From the NCBI GenBank assembly GCA_032622095.1, contig CP136069.1, forward strand, positions 32,021,194 through 32,085,193: DNA of 64,000 bases, given 5' to 3'. This DNA is from Siphonodentalium dalli. Lineage: Eukaryota > Mollusca > Scaphopoda > Gadilida > Siphonodentaliidae. The stretch's first letter is position 1, and every line of letters starts with the position of its first letter. A program made the translations under genes and the position numbers. Under the pieces are notes generated by a model. That model made no database searches and was not told the origin of the DNA. It saw nothing but the letters and a program-made list of their open reading frames with translations. This document shows positions 1 to 11,374 of this stretch, one piece after another.

Positions 1-179
1 CATGTTTTTTTTTTAATATTTCACTGTTAGCAGTATGTTTGTAAATATAGTACATATAAAGAATTAACCAATTGTGTATCCACATTTAAGTCAATAATGC
101 GATTATTTAATAAAATAGGTTGGCGCGGAAGGATGCAAAACGAATATGGATTCGATTCTGTTCATTTGCTTCAGTATTG
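1..179. other. AT-rich sequence, nothing recognised
   Basis: T-rich start followed by AT-rich DNA. I see no gene or repeat motif shared with the rest of the window before the TTAA at 180-183. Confidence 0.5.
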
Positions 180-183
180 TTAA

Positions 184-539
184 AGTGATGTGAAACACTC
201 CGGTATGGTGTCCAAATAGAAATGGAGAATAATCTTGTTCAAGTAGTATTTTTTACAAATTGTATTTCCAAATTGACAACATTAACCGTCATTCTTATAT
301 ATGAATTAAATGCAGTGACTCTCGATGGCGAAATCGTTTGTCGCCGATAGATACGTCCCGAATCGAGTAGTAAATATTTACAATTGAGCGTAGTTCTGAA
401 GATGTTTTCTATGGAGTGGTACGGTTGATTTGCTTCTAATTTTCGGCGATTTTGGTAGAATGTTACATTCCCCCAGTTGTCATAGCGCCTGAATACCAAC
501 TCATCAGTTTCACGCACCCGATCAAGTACATAATATGTT
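184..539 (+). mobile_element. MITE-A unit (TTAA-flanked), left half of an inverted pair
   Basis: The unit lies between TTAA at 180-183 and TTAA at 540-543. It begins AGTGATGTGAAACACTCCGG and ends near ACATAATATG. The same roughly 360-bp unit recurs at 544-910 (inverted), 16897-17261 and 45401-45762 (inverted), and incompletely at 7024 and 9503. It has no coding potential; the reverse-strand open frame at 239-517 is chance. Exact TTAA at both ends of several copies suggests TTAA-specific transposition (piggyBac- or Kolobok-like). That superfamily is inferred, because no transposase is present. Confidence 0.8.
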
Positions 540-543
540 TTAA

Positions 544-910
544 AGACATATTATGTACTCGTTCGGGTGCGTGAAACTGAGAAGTTAGTATTCAGGTCCT
601 ATGCCAACTGGGGGAATGTAGCATTCTACTAACATCACCGAAAATCTCATGCAAATCGACCGTGCCACTCCATAAAAAACATCGTCTGAACTACGCTAAA
701 TTGTAAATATTTACTATTCGAATCGGGACGCATCTATCGGCGATAATTTACGATAACGATTTCGCCATCGGCAGTCACTGCATTTAATTAATATATAAGA
801 ATGACAGTGTGTGTTGTCAATTTAGATATAATATTTGTAAAAATAACCACTTTGAACAAGATTATTCTCCATTTCTATTTGATCACCCAACCGGAGTGTT
901 TCACATCACT
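544..910 (-). mobile_element. MITE-A unit, right half of the inverted pair
   Basis: This is the reverse-complement copy of the unit at 184-539. It lies between the shared central TTAA (540-543) and TTAA at 911-914, and ends CACT before the TTAA. Together the halves form a roughly 730-bp imperfect palindrome. The arms differ by many substitutions and small indels, so the pair is not recent. Confidence 0.8.
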
Positions 911-914
911 TTAA

Positions 915-1659
915 GAGTGCAGCGTGGCCGGGCACTGGGATTCGAAATCACACAATTTCCACACAAACCGGGTACTAGCTGATTTGGCAGCGTAAAGTTT
1001 ACCTATAATAGTTAAATAAATACTATAATAGTTTATCCATTATGTGCCAGGCCTGACTGTGTGTGTACTTTACACATATACTTACCGATGAGATATAACG
1101 GATAGAAGGTACTGCATCTAGCGAGTCCGGGACATTCATTGCTCATGTCATAAAACGTCGACCCATCTTCAGAAACTGGCAAGTACCAAGCCGCGCTGAA
1201 CGGAAGCCGCTGGTCACATAGGTGACTTAAGTCCTGCTTCGCTGGTAGCCTGTAGGATATTGCCGACAGATTGTGCGTCGTCTCGCATGGATCGGCGCCT
1301 GTGAATAGATCGATATGTTTAAAAAATCACAGTTAGCAGTCATGTCTAGAATTAGCTATTGGTGACATTCTTCGTCATAAAATTTAGGTCGAGGCAGAAA
1401 TACGTTTCACAAAGCTCGCCAATCGTGTAAAGCCAATTATACATGTATAGGGGTACAACCTGTGGTATATTGTGGGCCTGTGATTGCGATGCTATAAATT
1501 ATCAAATTAACAGATGGAACTTAATAAAAGATCTAAATAACTTGCCCCTTAGCCAAATAACCAATGAAGTAACTGTTATAATAACTTAGGCCGTCAAGGT
1601 TAACATTCTACACAAACAAGTTAAAATAAAAAGTCCTACTCCACTTTAGTTAACCTGTG
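915..1659. other. Unassigned intergenic sequence
   Basis: Mixed-composition DNA without a convincing open frame or a repeat shared with the rest of the window. Around 940-960 there is a short B-box-like string (GGGATTCGAA), but no matching A box, so I do not call a tRNA or SINE. Confidence 0.4.
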
Positions 1660-1847
1660 GCATTAGAAAGTTAATTCGCAAAAGAAAGAGACCGCATCAA
1701 TTGGCCAAGAAAACACAAATTATTTATTAACTGGGCAAAATTCGGAATTATCCGAAATAAAGTTGTAGATGCAATAAGGAAAGATAAAAGGGACTATATA
1801 TCTAAGAATGAAATAATCCTAAATAATGAAAACACCAGCGGTCAGAT
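1660..1847 (+). pseudogene. CR1-like LINE fragment (linker before reverse transcriptase)
   Basis: One forward frame reads like the segment between endonuclease and reverse transcriptase of CR1-like LINEs: an IIRNKVVDAIRKDKRDY stretch followed by a spacer ending near TSGQ. The LINE at 11.4-14.3 kb has the equivalent stretch EVISAVRKAKLDYDKKI. The fragment stops where the inverted-end element at 1840-3625 begins, and LINE coding resumes after it. It is a dead relic without start or stop. The match is by eye from shared motifs. Confidence 0.55.
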
Positions 1848-3625
1848 ACTCATAGCCCGTTTATATATAACCATGGGTATATGCGAGAAATACACAACGA
1901 AGACACACTCCACAGTTTGGATCGATAAGCCTTGCCCTGTGTATTTTGATGTTGCGTTTCTTGACAATCGGTCTATCGTAACATCTCTAAAACACAATTA
2001 TCGTCTCACTTGCAGCACGATGTTACCGTGTGATCGCCATGGAAGCGTTTTCATTCAGAGTATGCAGGCTGGAGTATGGTCAATATATTGCCGCCGGTAC
2101 AGTGTATTCTCGGACAGAAAACAAATAGGCCAATGCCGAAAGCAGAAACTATAGGTCGCGAGGGGCACCCCTGGTTGAGTCTGGGATATTTGGCACTCGG
2201 GACTTTGCTAGAGGGGTTTCGTTGGGGTGGTCGCCACCTTGGAATTTCCAAATGCACCCACCCCATTCAACCACACCAAACTCATAAGTTCGCGAAATTA
2301 AATTTGCACCCCACCCGGTGCTTCGATTTTTCCCAATTCTTCCCTCACAGACTACTAGATGGTAGCCTATTCTAAATGGACCAGTAGAATTGTGGCAATT
2401 GGCCATGCAGGGGGGGGGGGGGGGGGGGTGAAAATGATGGTTTGGCCCAATATGAGATTAAAAAATCCTAACATCTAGTAGTATATCGCCAGACAAATTT
2501 ACACCCCGATTTATTTTTTCTTAAATTAATTAGCAAGTAAATACTGGCAAGGGCACAGAACACACGTGTCGGTCGATGGTTAGGCCCGATGTGAGAACAT
2601 TTTGAAAATCTGAACATGAAAATTTGACAATCCTAGCATCTAGACTGGCCTCAAGCTTTCCAATTTGGGGAAATTGTTAACCTGACACTCACCCTTAGGT
2701 TTGAAAATTGGCAACTGATGGCCATTTCAGTTCACAATTTAGCAAATGAAAGGGAAATATGCAAATGTTCTAAAATCAACAAATTCGTCACTAAGAAATT
2801 GTTGGAAAAACAAACTACGACCTAATTTTCGTGTGAATTTTCCAATTAATGTTGCATTAGGTTTGACTACAGTTTGGGGGGTAAGACCCCTGTACAACCA
2901 CCCATGTCGACACGCACATGCTTGGCACCCCATGCTAAGAGCGCGGTCATGCATTCACTGAAGACGATAAATTATCGATACTAAATTATGTTGGGTGGCA
3001 CTCGGGGAGGAATCAAGGGGCTAGATCTCACCCCTGTCGGGGAAGATGAGATCTGCAATGGTAAACCCGGTAGCTAAAGCCCGGCCCCTGTCGGGGAATC
3101 GTATAGCCCCTGCGTCTGGGATACCTTGGCGCTACCCCTGTTTGAAATCATATAGAACTTTTAAAGGAGAAGAACTCAGGGGGAATGAGCTCTCATAACC
3201 ACAAAACTACACTCAAGACATCCCAAATCGGATGCAGTCGCATATAGTATATATCCTATCGTACTATTGGCCTCTCTAAATCATATAACTACTTTTTCTA
3301 AAAACCCTTAAACCAACTCGACGTGCGATTTCCCCGCGCTCCTGTTGCGCAAATTCTAGTATAAAAAGTGCGTCTATTTCAGACAAAGTTCAAACAGTAA
3401 ATATGACAAGACAAGACATAGAAACGCTAATCTCATATCAATCTAACAAGACCAGTGGAACATGATTACATTTCAAAGCAATAACACCGGGCACCAGGTT
3501 ACGGAGAACCAGAGGCACACACACCATGGATAAATACACGATCAAAAGAACGGCGTTTTTTTTGTACGGTTATATCTGGAATATACCCATGGTTATATAT
3601 AAACGGGCTACGAGCATCAGACTGC
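1840..3625. mobile_element. Inverted-end insertion splitting a LINE relic
   Basis: A roughly 40-bp inverted repeat bounds this segment. AGCCCGTTTATATATAACC followed by ATGGGTATA lies at about 1855-1885, and its reverse complement lies at about 3577-3615. The match extends imperfectly outward through GATrCTCr. LINE-like coding is seen on both sides, so the segment looks like an insertion. I could not define a clean target duplication. Inside are the repeat at 2140-2745 and a TATA-containing stretch (TATAAAAAG at about 3360), but no transposase. Confidence 0.5.
2140..2745. repeat. Diverged copy of the palindrome outer-arm repeat
   Basis: This segment resembles 53830-54375, and the mirror segment at 46930-47450, over several hundred bases. 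Shared landmarks in the same order are CCAAACTCA-AAGTT, CATAGAC/ACAGACTA, GGTAGCCTATT, an intervening poly-G tract (here about 2410-2428), TGTGAGAACATT and CAACTGATGGCC. It is clearly older and more diverged than the two palindrome copies. The family identity is unknown. Confidence 0.6.
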
Positions 3626-4600
3626 GAATCTTCAATATGGTGGAAAACGATAAATACATATATTGTGAATGAAACTCAAACTAATTCCACCACTGCAGTT
3701 GAACGGAAGCTTCACAACAGACAATTTAAATTGAAGCCACAAAATCCAGCAAAGGCAATTGGACACGACTAAATTAATACAAATGTACTCATATATTGTA
3801 CTGAATCACTATATGCACCAGTGTTACATATATTCAAATTATTTCGTGAAAATTCATTTTTTCCAGCTGAGTGGAAACAAGCTAATGTTGACCCTATGTT
3901 TAAGAAAGGTGACCCAGCTATTCCCATTAACTATCTCCAAAAATCGCAATACCATACCATCATATCGTTATGCAACGTTTACAAGACCAAGTCAAATCTA
4001 CCACTGTCGTCTGAGAACCTACTGCAGAAACTTGAAATATGACCTGTGTTGTAATCATCTAAATAATAGTCCATTCTGCCATTGTGGGGAACTGGAGACC
4101 GCCGAACAATTTTGCTTCCCTGTCCGATTTACAAAAAAGAGAGAGATAACTGCTTTGTGGGTCCTACTATGACATTAAATGTGAACATTTTAATTAATGG
4201 ATCGGTTAATTTAACGTACAGTGAAAATACAGTGATGTTCATGTCACTCCAAAAGTTCATATATAGAACCAAACGATTTAACTGAGTACATCACTAACTG
4301 ATATACATATCTCATTTAAAGAGTAGTGAAAATAAATAAGAGCGCCCTCACAGCAAAATTATGTTGTAATGCGGGGGGGGGGGGGGGTCGGACCCGCAGC
4401 GATCAGCCACGGATATGCTCGCGGGTGTTTATGGAGCGGAAAATTCATCACACGAGGCCAAACAATTATGAAGCAATTTTATATCGTGTAAATTGCCACG
4501 AATAAGCCTGGGCTTACTGCCAGATCCCTTTATCTCTTATGTCTGTTTGTGTTTGTTATATTTGTATTTACGTGCCTAAAATAAAATATTGTTTACACTA
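3615..4600 (+). pseudogene. CR1-like LINE relic with internal deletion
   Basis: Fragments of a CR1-like open frame 2 lie in several frames. A stretch with SSIWWKTI follows the insertion at 3615. At 3821-3950 there is reverse-transcriptase N-terminal sequence (FFPAEWKQANVDPMFKKGDP). The text then jumps to the extreme C-terminus at about 3990-4150, with a CHCGELETAEQF zinc-ribbon-like motif; the catalytic core is absent. The 3' region at about 4500-4590 (AATAAGCCTGGGCTTACTG) matches the equivalent position of the LINE at 14237, which supports this as the LINE 3' end. It is non-functional: multiple frames, stops, and a large internal deletion. Confidence 0.7.
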
Positions 4601-4724
4601 ACTACCGACCGGTATCATAACTCAATTGCTTGAGAAGTGCATTTGAAAGATTCATATATAAAGATTCATATATAATAAAGTAATAACATTGATCAATGGA
4701 CAAATTTCAATGGGCAAATTTCAA

Positions 4725-6560
4725 ATTACAGTCTGGCTTCACTGCATGCGATGGCGCGGTATTCCAGTTAACAGGACATATATGACCATATTGGCAACTC
4801 ACTTGACAATATAAAGAAGTTCGGTACACATTCATGGATATAACGCCTTAAATTTGATAAAGTATGGCATAAGGGTTTAATATACAAATCGGAACTTATC
4901 GTAATTGAAGGTAAACTAGTGAGACTGGTGCAAAGAGCAACGTGTAGTGCTAGAAAATACTACATAAGGGTGTGGTAAGATCAATGCTGGGGTCCTACAA
5001 GGATAGTAATTGGGCAGTTACTCTTTATTATTTACATAAATGACATAACACATGATGTTATTAGTAATGTTCGCTTGTTTGCCAAACATACTTCAATATA
5101 TCTTACATTGGAAGACCCAATGTTGAATGCAAGCATATTAAATGATGATGTGAAAAATATTGCAGATTTGGCGAACAAATGGATGGTTACTTTCAATCCT
5201 AAAAAACAGAGACTATGTTAGTTTCCCGTAAAAGGAATGAGACCTACCATACAACTCTTAATCTATCTGGCATGATAATCCAAGAAATAAAAACATCGAA
5301 ACATCTGGCAGTGACACTTACTGATCAGGGTGAGTGGATTAATCATATTGAGGACTTATTTTCCCTGGAATTAGACAAGCTATCATTGTTTGGGACAGTT
5401 CTTCAATTGAGGAATCAAGGAAAAAAGAAACTTAAAAAGGGAAAAACGTCTTGATGAGGCACGGATGGAGACACTTGCAGCCCGTATAAAAATGCCAAAT
5501 TGATACAACTTCTTAAAATGAAAATTTGGAAAGCACCATCCCATCTCTATCAGATATTCTCCAAAACGTCTCGATCAGCAGACAACTATGATATGAGATA
5601 TACCCCTTACGGCTTACCGGTACATCCATATAGTTACAATGCTTACATAGCCACTTTCCTCCTTTCAACTATCGAATTGGAACAGATTGCCTGATAATAA
5701 ATTGTATCACTATTTTTCAAATCACTTATTTACACCGATGCCTCTGAACCAACATCGTATTTTAAAACAAAAACTAGTCGAGAAAGCCAAATTTATCATA
5801 CTAGGATACGAACAAAGTGTAGCAATCTGAATTCACATTTGAAAGATAATTCACTCAATGATGACTAATCATGTGTATGTGGAAGCGTCGAAACTGCAGA
5901 GCACTACCTTTTACACTGCCCACCATTTAACCCTTTACCCAACGGAACGGCCCTGTGCCAATGCATTCTCTTATATATGCGAGTCGACCATAGGTCGCCT
6001 CGCATATATAAGAGAATGCATTGGCTTAACACATTAAAAATTATAAAATTGTTAAAGAATGTAAGAAAAAATGGTAAAAAGTGTTAAAAAAAGATTTTTG
6101 TTAGGCCAATGCATTCTCTTATATATGCGAGGCGACCTATGGTCGACTCGCATATATAAGAGAATGCATTGGCACAGGGCATAACTGTAACTATCACAAT
6201 GTGGTCAAGGAGCCGGTTCCAATGATATCCATATATGTATGGTTCTATTGAGGCAGACCGAAGATATTTTAGGCTGTTGAAGCTTTATTTGGCCGGTTTT
6301 GGCCGGTTTGTTGGGTAAAGGGTTAAGGAGCAAAGAATAAAATGCCTTGTCAATTTACAATATACTCTAACATGTGATATATTACCGAAAGGATCTGATA
6401 ATTTATATGATGAAGAAATTTTTCAACTGTACATTGACAGAACAGGCAGATTTAATATTTACTGCCACTGACAAAAACACCAGCTAGATTTGCTCTGATG
6501 TCTAATTGGATATTAAATATTGGCAACTGTACTGCTAACAAATTCAATTATATATGCACC
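4725..6560 (+). pseudogene. Second CR1-like LINE relic, interrupted by MITE-B
   Basis: A second copy of the same LINE family starts within the reverse transcriptase (a QSGF-like block at about 4728, then a DITKAFD-like block). It continues through a degraded VPQG block at about 4990 and a decayed catalytic loop at about 5070-5090, where the expected FADD reads as FAK-H. Next comes FNPKK-TETMLVSRK at about 5190-5230 and a C-terminal zinc-ribbon-like block (CGSVETAEHY) just before 5927. MITE-B (5931-6322) interrupts it, and coding similarity resumes to about 6500. Frameshifts and stops are frequent. The lost catalytic aspartates mean it cannot be active. Confidence 0.75.
5931..6322 (+). mobile_element. 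MITE-B, TTAA-flanked, carrying two perfect hairpins
   Basis: The ends are CCCTTTACCCAACA and TGTTGGGTAAAGGG, flanked by TTAA at 5927-5930 and 6323-6326. The interior has two hairpins of roughly 70 nt (about 5950-6023 and 6103-6175) separated by an AT-rich spacer and bounded by CCCTGTGCC and GGCACAGGG. The right part is roughly 140 bp of unique sequence ending in a repeated GGCCGGTTT. It has no coding capacity. It is inserted in the LINE relic 4725-6560. TTAA specificity and CCCTTT termini are typical of piggyBac-type elements; the assignment is inference. Confidence 0.85.
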
Positions 6561-7019
6561 ATATATACATACATGTAGCACAATGCAAGTGGGATTTTCT
6601 GTTCTTTTTATTACTATTAAACTATTCTAGTTTCTCTTTACAACATCATATTCATATACTAGTGAATGACAAGACTATCGTATAAATAAAATGTCATTTA
6701 CTATATATATTCGAAATATTTTACCCATTCATGACATTCGTTTATATATGATCATGTGCTAATTCTCACCTCGAACAGACCAAAATATGACACCGCAAAT
6801 ACTAACTGACATAATTATAATCATAATGAAATAATTTCTTATTCAGAAGTAATACACACTGATGGGATAAGTTTAAAAAAGCACCTTGCTTGTTGTCAGA
6901 TCATCCATATCTCAAAAAGAAGAAGAAAATAAACCATTAAAACAAGGAAAATAGGTAATTATAGAGATTCACATAATGTAATTATTATATATTAGCAGGG
7001 TTACCCGGTGTTGCCCAGG
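6561..7019. other. Unassigned AT-rich sequence
   Basis: AT-rich DNA with no open frame or shared repeat that I can identify. It includes the probable decayed LINE 3' tail at its start. Confidence 0.4.
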
Positions 7020-7023
7020 TTAA

Positions 7024-7300
7024 AGTGACGTGAAACCCTCTGTTGCGGATATTTGGTGGGAATAGAGAACAATCTTGCTCAAAGTGTTGCACGTTTCTCA
7101 TAAATTGTATATCCGAATGGCATCACAGAACATCATTCTTATCCAAAGATTATAAGTAGTGGCTAAGCTTGTCGGAGTGATTTTCATTTTGTTTATCCCG
7201 ATTAATTCATCCCACCAATCAAGAAGTTTTTATTTATTTACAACTGAGAGTACTTCAGACGTTATCATGTTTTAAATCGTACAGTCGACGTGGTTGGAAT
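7024..7300 (+). mobile_element. Diverged MITE-A fragment
   Basis: It follows TTAA at 7020-7023 and opens AGTGACGTGAAAC-CTC, then keeps the order of MITE-A landmarks (GAGAACAATCTTG, TCATTCTTAT, AGTGGC). It fades after about 7270, and the far TTAA end cannot be placed. Confidence 0.6.
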
Positions 7301-9260
7301 TGACAATTGTTTTGTTTTCTTTAAAAGTTAAAACGAATTATGGAGATGACTACATATAACTTTGGTGGATATCGGCGACTATACAGTCTTATCAATTTTA
7401 GTGGAAATTTGGTGGAAATTAGTGCTAAACGTATGTGTTTAAGTTTGATGCCCCTCCCCATTCACGAATCGAACGGCGCCACTTTAGACATATTTAAAGC
7501 ACGCCTATTATACTCCTGATATCACGGAGATGATTATGTATAAGTTTGGTGGTAATCGTTAACTACAAAATTCTTATCAAATTAAATGCCCCATCTCTCA
7601 CCCAAACGGCACTAATTTGGCTTTTTTGAATCACACGATTAGATTCTTCGTATCTTGAAGAAGAATATGCATCAAGTTGGTGGAAATTGGCGCTAACAAA
7701 TGTATTTTTAAAATCAATTATGGTACCCCATTCCCCTCCGTCCAACCCTGAGTAGAACGGCGCCATATCATGGTGATGGTTATGTATAAGTTTGGTATAA
7801 ATCACCGACAAAAATATTTCATAATTTTTGCTTCCCCTCCAATTGTGTGTCCCTGACACAACATCGTCAATTTAGAAAATGTTAACCCAAAGCATTATCT
7901 TTCTCGCAAACAGTCACCCATGTTAGACCCATTTGGTGCCATCGTGAAGTTAAATAGAACACAGACAGACACACATACATTCGCAAATATAGGCACCAAA
8001 TATGGCATCTTTAACCCACACGATTTGATTCCTCGTATCATTGGAGCAGAACGTGTTTGAATTTGGATGAAATTGACGCTAAACATATGTTTTATCGGTT
8101 TTGGTGACCCTCCCCTCCCTATCCCTGAATCAAGCGACGCCTCTTTTAACAGCTTTAAACCGCACAATTGATACTTATCATGAAGATGACTATATATAAA
8201 ATTTGTGGAAATAGGCGACTAAACAGATTCATATCAAATTTAGTGCCCCATCTCTCACCCAAACGGAATCAATTTGGTGTATTTAAACCTCACGATTAGA
8301 TTCCTCGTAGAATATGTCTCAATTTTGTTGAAATCGGCGCTATTTTTTTGGCGCTAAAAATATATTTTTTTATCAAGTTTGGTGTCCCTCTCCCCTCCAT
8401 TCACCCCTGATTCGAAATTTGGACTTTTTAAACCCCAAAATTAGACTCCTGATACCACGGCGATTATTATTTATAAGCTCGGTACTAATCGGCGACTGAA
8501 AAAATTCTTATCAAATTTGGTGCTCCCCCAATCTCTCACCCAAACGGCACCAATTTGGCATCTGTAAGTCATGCGATTAGATTCCTCGTACCATGGAGAT
8601 TAATGTATATCAATTTGGTGGAAATCGGCGCTAAAAATATTGTTATCAATTTAGGTGCCCCTCTCCTCTTCGGTGCACCCCTGACTCGAATGACGACACT
8701 CTTGACAGCTTTAAGCCACAAATTTAGACACCTGGTATCATGGAGATGATTAAGTTTGGTGGTAATCGACATCTAAACAAATTCATATCAATATCAAATT
8801 TAGTGCCCACAAACTCCCCCAATCTCTCGCCCAAGCGGCACCAATGCGGCGTATTTATATCACACGTTTAGAATTCCTTGTGTCGTGTGAAAGAATGTGT
8901 ATCAATTGACTGGAAATCGGCACTAAAATATTTTTGAGAAATTTTGGTGCCCCTCTCCCCTTCCGTGCACCCTGACTCGAACGGTGCCACTTATGACACA
9001 GTTAAACCTCACCGTTAGATTCCTCACGTCATGGAGAGCATTATGTATAAGTTTGGTGGAAATCGGCGACAAATTTTGTTTCTGCCCCTCCAATGTTTCT
9101 GCCCCTGACAACAAAAGCGTCACTTTATAAAATTCTCCATTATCATCCACGGAAAAAGTTACCCTTGTTAGACCCCTTGCCCTTGGGTACCATCTAGATT
9201 GCCCCCCCCTGAATTTCTATAGAGCACAGGCAGACAGACATTCGCAAATATTGATATTGA
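7300..9260. repeat. Degenerate satellite, dimeric unit of about 280 bp
   Basis: Two alternating half-units recur about six times. One carries ACACGATTAGATTCCTCGTA then TTTGGTGGAAATCGGCGCTAA. The other carries GGAGATGATTATGTATAAG then TTTGGTGGTAATCGGCGAC and CATCTCTCACCCAAACGGC. Copies are heavily diverged. A larger duplication is hinted at by two similar blocks near 7905-7990 and 9165-9255, each with ACAGACAGACA followed by ATTCGCAAATAT. No gene is seen; the short reverse-strand frames are chance. Confidence 0.7.
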
Positions 9261-9502
9261 TTCATGTATATGTGAGATCTAGAATAAATATTGCTTACAC
9301 CAAGACCCCCACGATAATCACCCAAACGAATGCAACATGTCCTCGTGTGGTAATATGGAGAGCGCAGATCACGCAGTCTACCCATCATACAATCAAATCA
9401 GGGATGACTGTTTTATGTCATTAGAAACAAAATACAGAGACAGTGTCATACTCCTGCATGGCTCGAATTCTCTTCCACTCAGCACTGGGTATAAAATCTT
9501 AA

Positions 9503-9848
9503 AGTGACGTGAAACACTCCGGTAGGATGATCAAATATAAATGGAGAATAATCTTGTTTTTACAAATATTTTATCCAAATTGACAACACCGTCATTCTTC
9601 TATATTAATTAAATGCAGTGAATCGAGGGCGAAGTCGTTTTTGTTAGTTTGTCGCCGATAGATGCGTCCCGAATCGAGTAGTAAATATTTACAATTGAGC
9701 GTAGTTCAGACGATGTTTTCTATGCCGTGATACGGTCGATTTGCTTCAAATTTCGGCATTGTTAGTAGAATGCTACATTTCCCCAGTTGGCATAGCGCCT
9801 GGGTACTAACTGATCACTTTCACGAAGCAGAACAAGTACATAATATGA
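9503..9848 (+). mobile_element. MITE-A unit with a collapsed inverted partner
   Basis: It follows TTAA at 9499-9502 and matches MITE-A from AGTGACGTGAAACACTCCGG to ACAAGTACATAATATG. The right TTAA is lost. Shortly after, about 9872-9917 reads TTAAATCATATCGTATGCTTG and then CGTCACT-TTAA, which looks like the two ends of an inverted second unit with its middle deleted. Confidence 0.75.
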
Positions 9849-10031
9849 GGGTAGAATAAATATTGTTTAAATCATATCGTATGCTTGTTTTGTTGGAGAT
9901 TAACGTCACTTTAACGGTTTGGTTGTATTATGACGAGTATCTGGGTGATAACGTGAGTAATATTCAACAAAAATGGCTAGATATTTGGATCATTTTTCAG
10001 AATGCAGAAGTCAAGTTAGAAAATGGTCAGG

Positions 10032-10130
10032 GTCCGGTGATTTGTTTTGGTGATAACGAAGGTATTTGTTTTGGTGATAATGAAGGTACTTGTTTCCGTA
10101 TTAATGAAGGTAATTGTTTTGGTCATTGTC
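10032..10130. repeat. 24-bp tandem repeat, about 4 copies
   Basis: The unit resembles TTTGGTGATAATGAAGGT plus six bases. In one forward frame it reads as an 8-residue repeat (CFGDNEGI). The surrounding frame is short and has no other coding sign, so I treat it as a minisatellite. Confidence 0.7.
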
Positions 10131-10195
10131 GAAGTCAAATGGCGGGTGTGGTGGTCGCATCAAGAAAAGGTTAAAGATACTTGCAGAATGCAGTC

Positions 10196-10325
10196 CGACC
10201 ATCCTACCCGGCCTTCTACCCGACCATCATACCCGGCCTTCTACTCGACCATCCTACCCGGCCTTCTACTCGACCATCCTACCCGGCCTTCTACTCGACC
10301 ATCCCACCCGGCCTTCGGTCGAATA
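10196..10325. repeat. 25-bp GC-rich minisatellite, about 5 copies
   Basis: The unit is CGACCATCCTACCCGGCCTT followed by CTACT, nearly perfect across five copies. It directly follows the 24-bp repeat. All three forward frames stay open across it simply because of its composition. Confidence 0.85.
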
Positions 10326-11374
10326 TACTCGACCGATTCATGTACGATACGAACGGTGTTTAGTTTTCAATAGAAGTAGAAGCACTTACCTTCCACATAC
10401 GACACAAGACACAGGATCTGTAAAACAAGAAAACACGAAAAAGTAACCATTTTAGTCCCCAAAGTGAACTCAATTTATGACATCCCAGTATGGAGCATCT
10501 TTGTGTATTGACATAGTGCAACCGACAATTGTACAACTTGCACCCATAGACCAACATGGACCAGGAAGAATCTTGTATTTTGTGACGGGCTCTATAATGT
10601 ATTCATATGATTGCGGCGTAATAATTGTATTATATACTGTCTCAAATAAGTGCTGTCATACGCGCGAACGACTCTATTGTAGGCAAACAATGCCTGATTC
10701 AAGAATGGCAGGCAGAATATGAAACGAGCACTTCGGTTTAAATATTTTCTTTCATCAACAATTTGACAGTGGTATCACCCGTCGTTAAGTTGAGTTTCTA
10801 TGATGCTAATAGCGCGAAGCAATGCTGTCAATTTGAACCATTTACTAAGTAGCGAGTTTGCGATACCCGTTCGACGGGAACGGGTACGGGTAAATCTGTG
10901 AACATCGTCACGGTCACTTGGGTACTTTCAATGCAGCACATAAAGCGATAGCGAATTGAAACGGGTAGATTTGTCCCATTGACCGGTAGCCTTTCATTAC
11001 GATTTTCTCACTCAAGGGTCCATGAAATTCCAGTCAGCTATGCGTTAACCTATTTATTGAAAGATTTCATGGGCAAATATTATTGATAAAGTTGTCATTT
11101 TAATCCGGGATTTGTTAATAAATTCTCGAGGCGGCTTCTAGCATTTAGATAAATACGGAAGGCCGATTTTTTTCACTAACAACTTTATTCACTGCATTAA
11201 TGACAGGTTGTGATTAATAGAGTGAGTAGATGGTGCTATAGACGCCCATTGCAGGGACGTGGCTATAGATGGTCTGCGCGTTAGGAAGGGTGTCCACCTT
11301 CGAATTTCTAACTACACATCTCGAACCATATCAAATTCACAAGTTTGCGCGTAAATCCACCCCTCCCCTTGTAA
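10326..11374. other. Unassigned sequence
   Basis: There is no convincing gene. At about 10870-10980 short GC-rich strings (ACGGGAACGGGTACGGG, then GAAACGGGTAGATTTGTCCC) hint at a decayed repeat. The stretch 11240-11370 has CACAAGTTTGCGCG and is loosely similar to the repeat at 2140-2745. Confidence 0.4.

Noticed and set aside
930-965. tRNA or tRNA-derived SINE suggested by GGGATTCGAA
   Set aside because: No A box, no cloverleaf pairing and no repeat copies seen in the window.
3340-3420. LTR retrotransposon promoter (TATAAAAAG followed by a possible start)
   Set aside because: No second LTR, primer-binding site, polypurine tract or gag/pol frame nearby.
10047-10446. Overlapping frames of 103-110 codons with Pro/Ser/Thr repeats
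   Set aside because: They arise from the 24-bp and 25-bp minisatellites and are open in all three forward frames.
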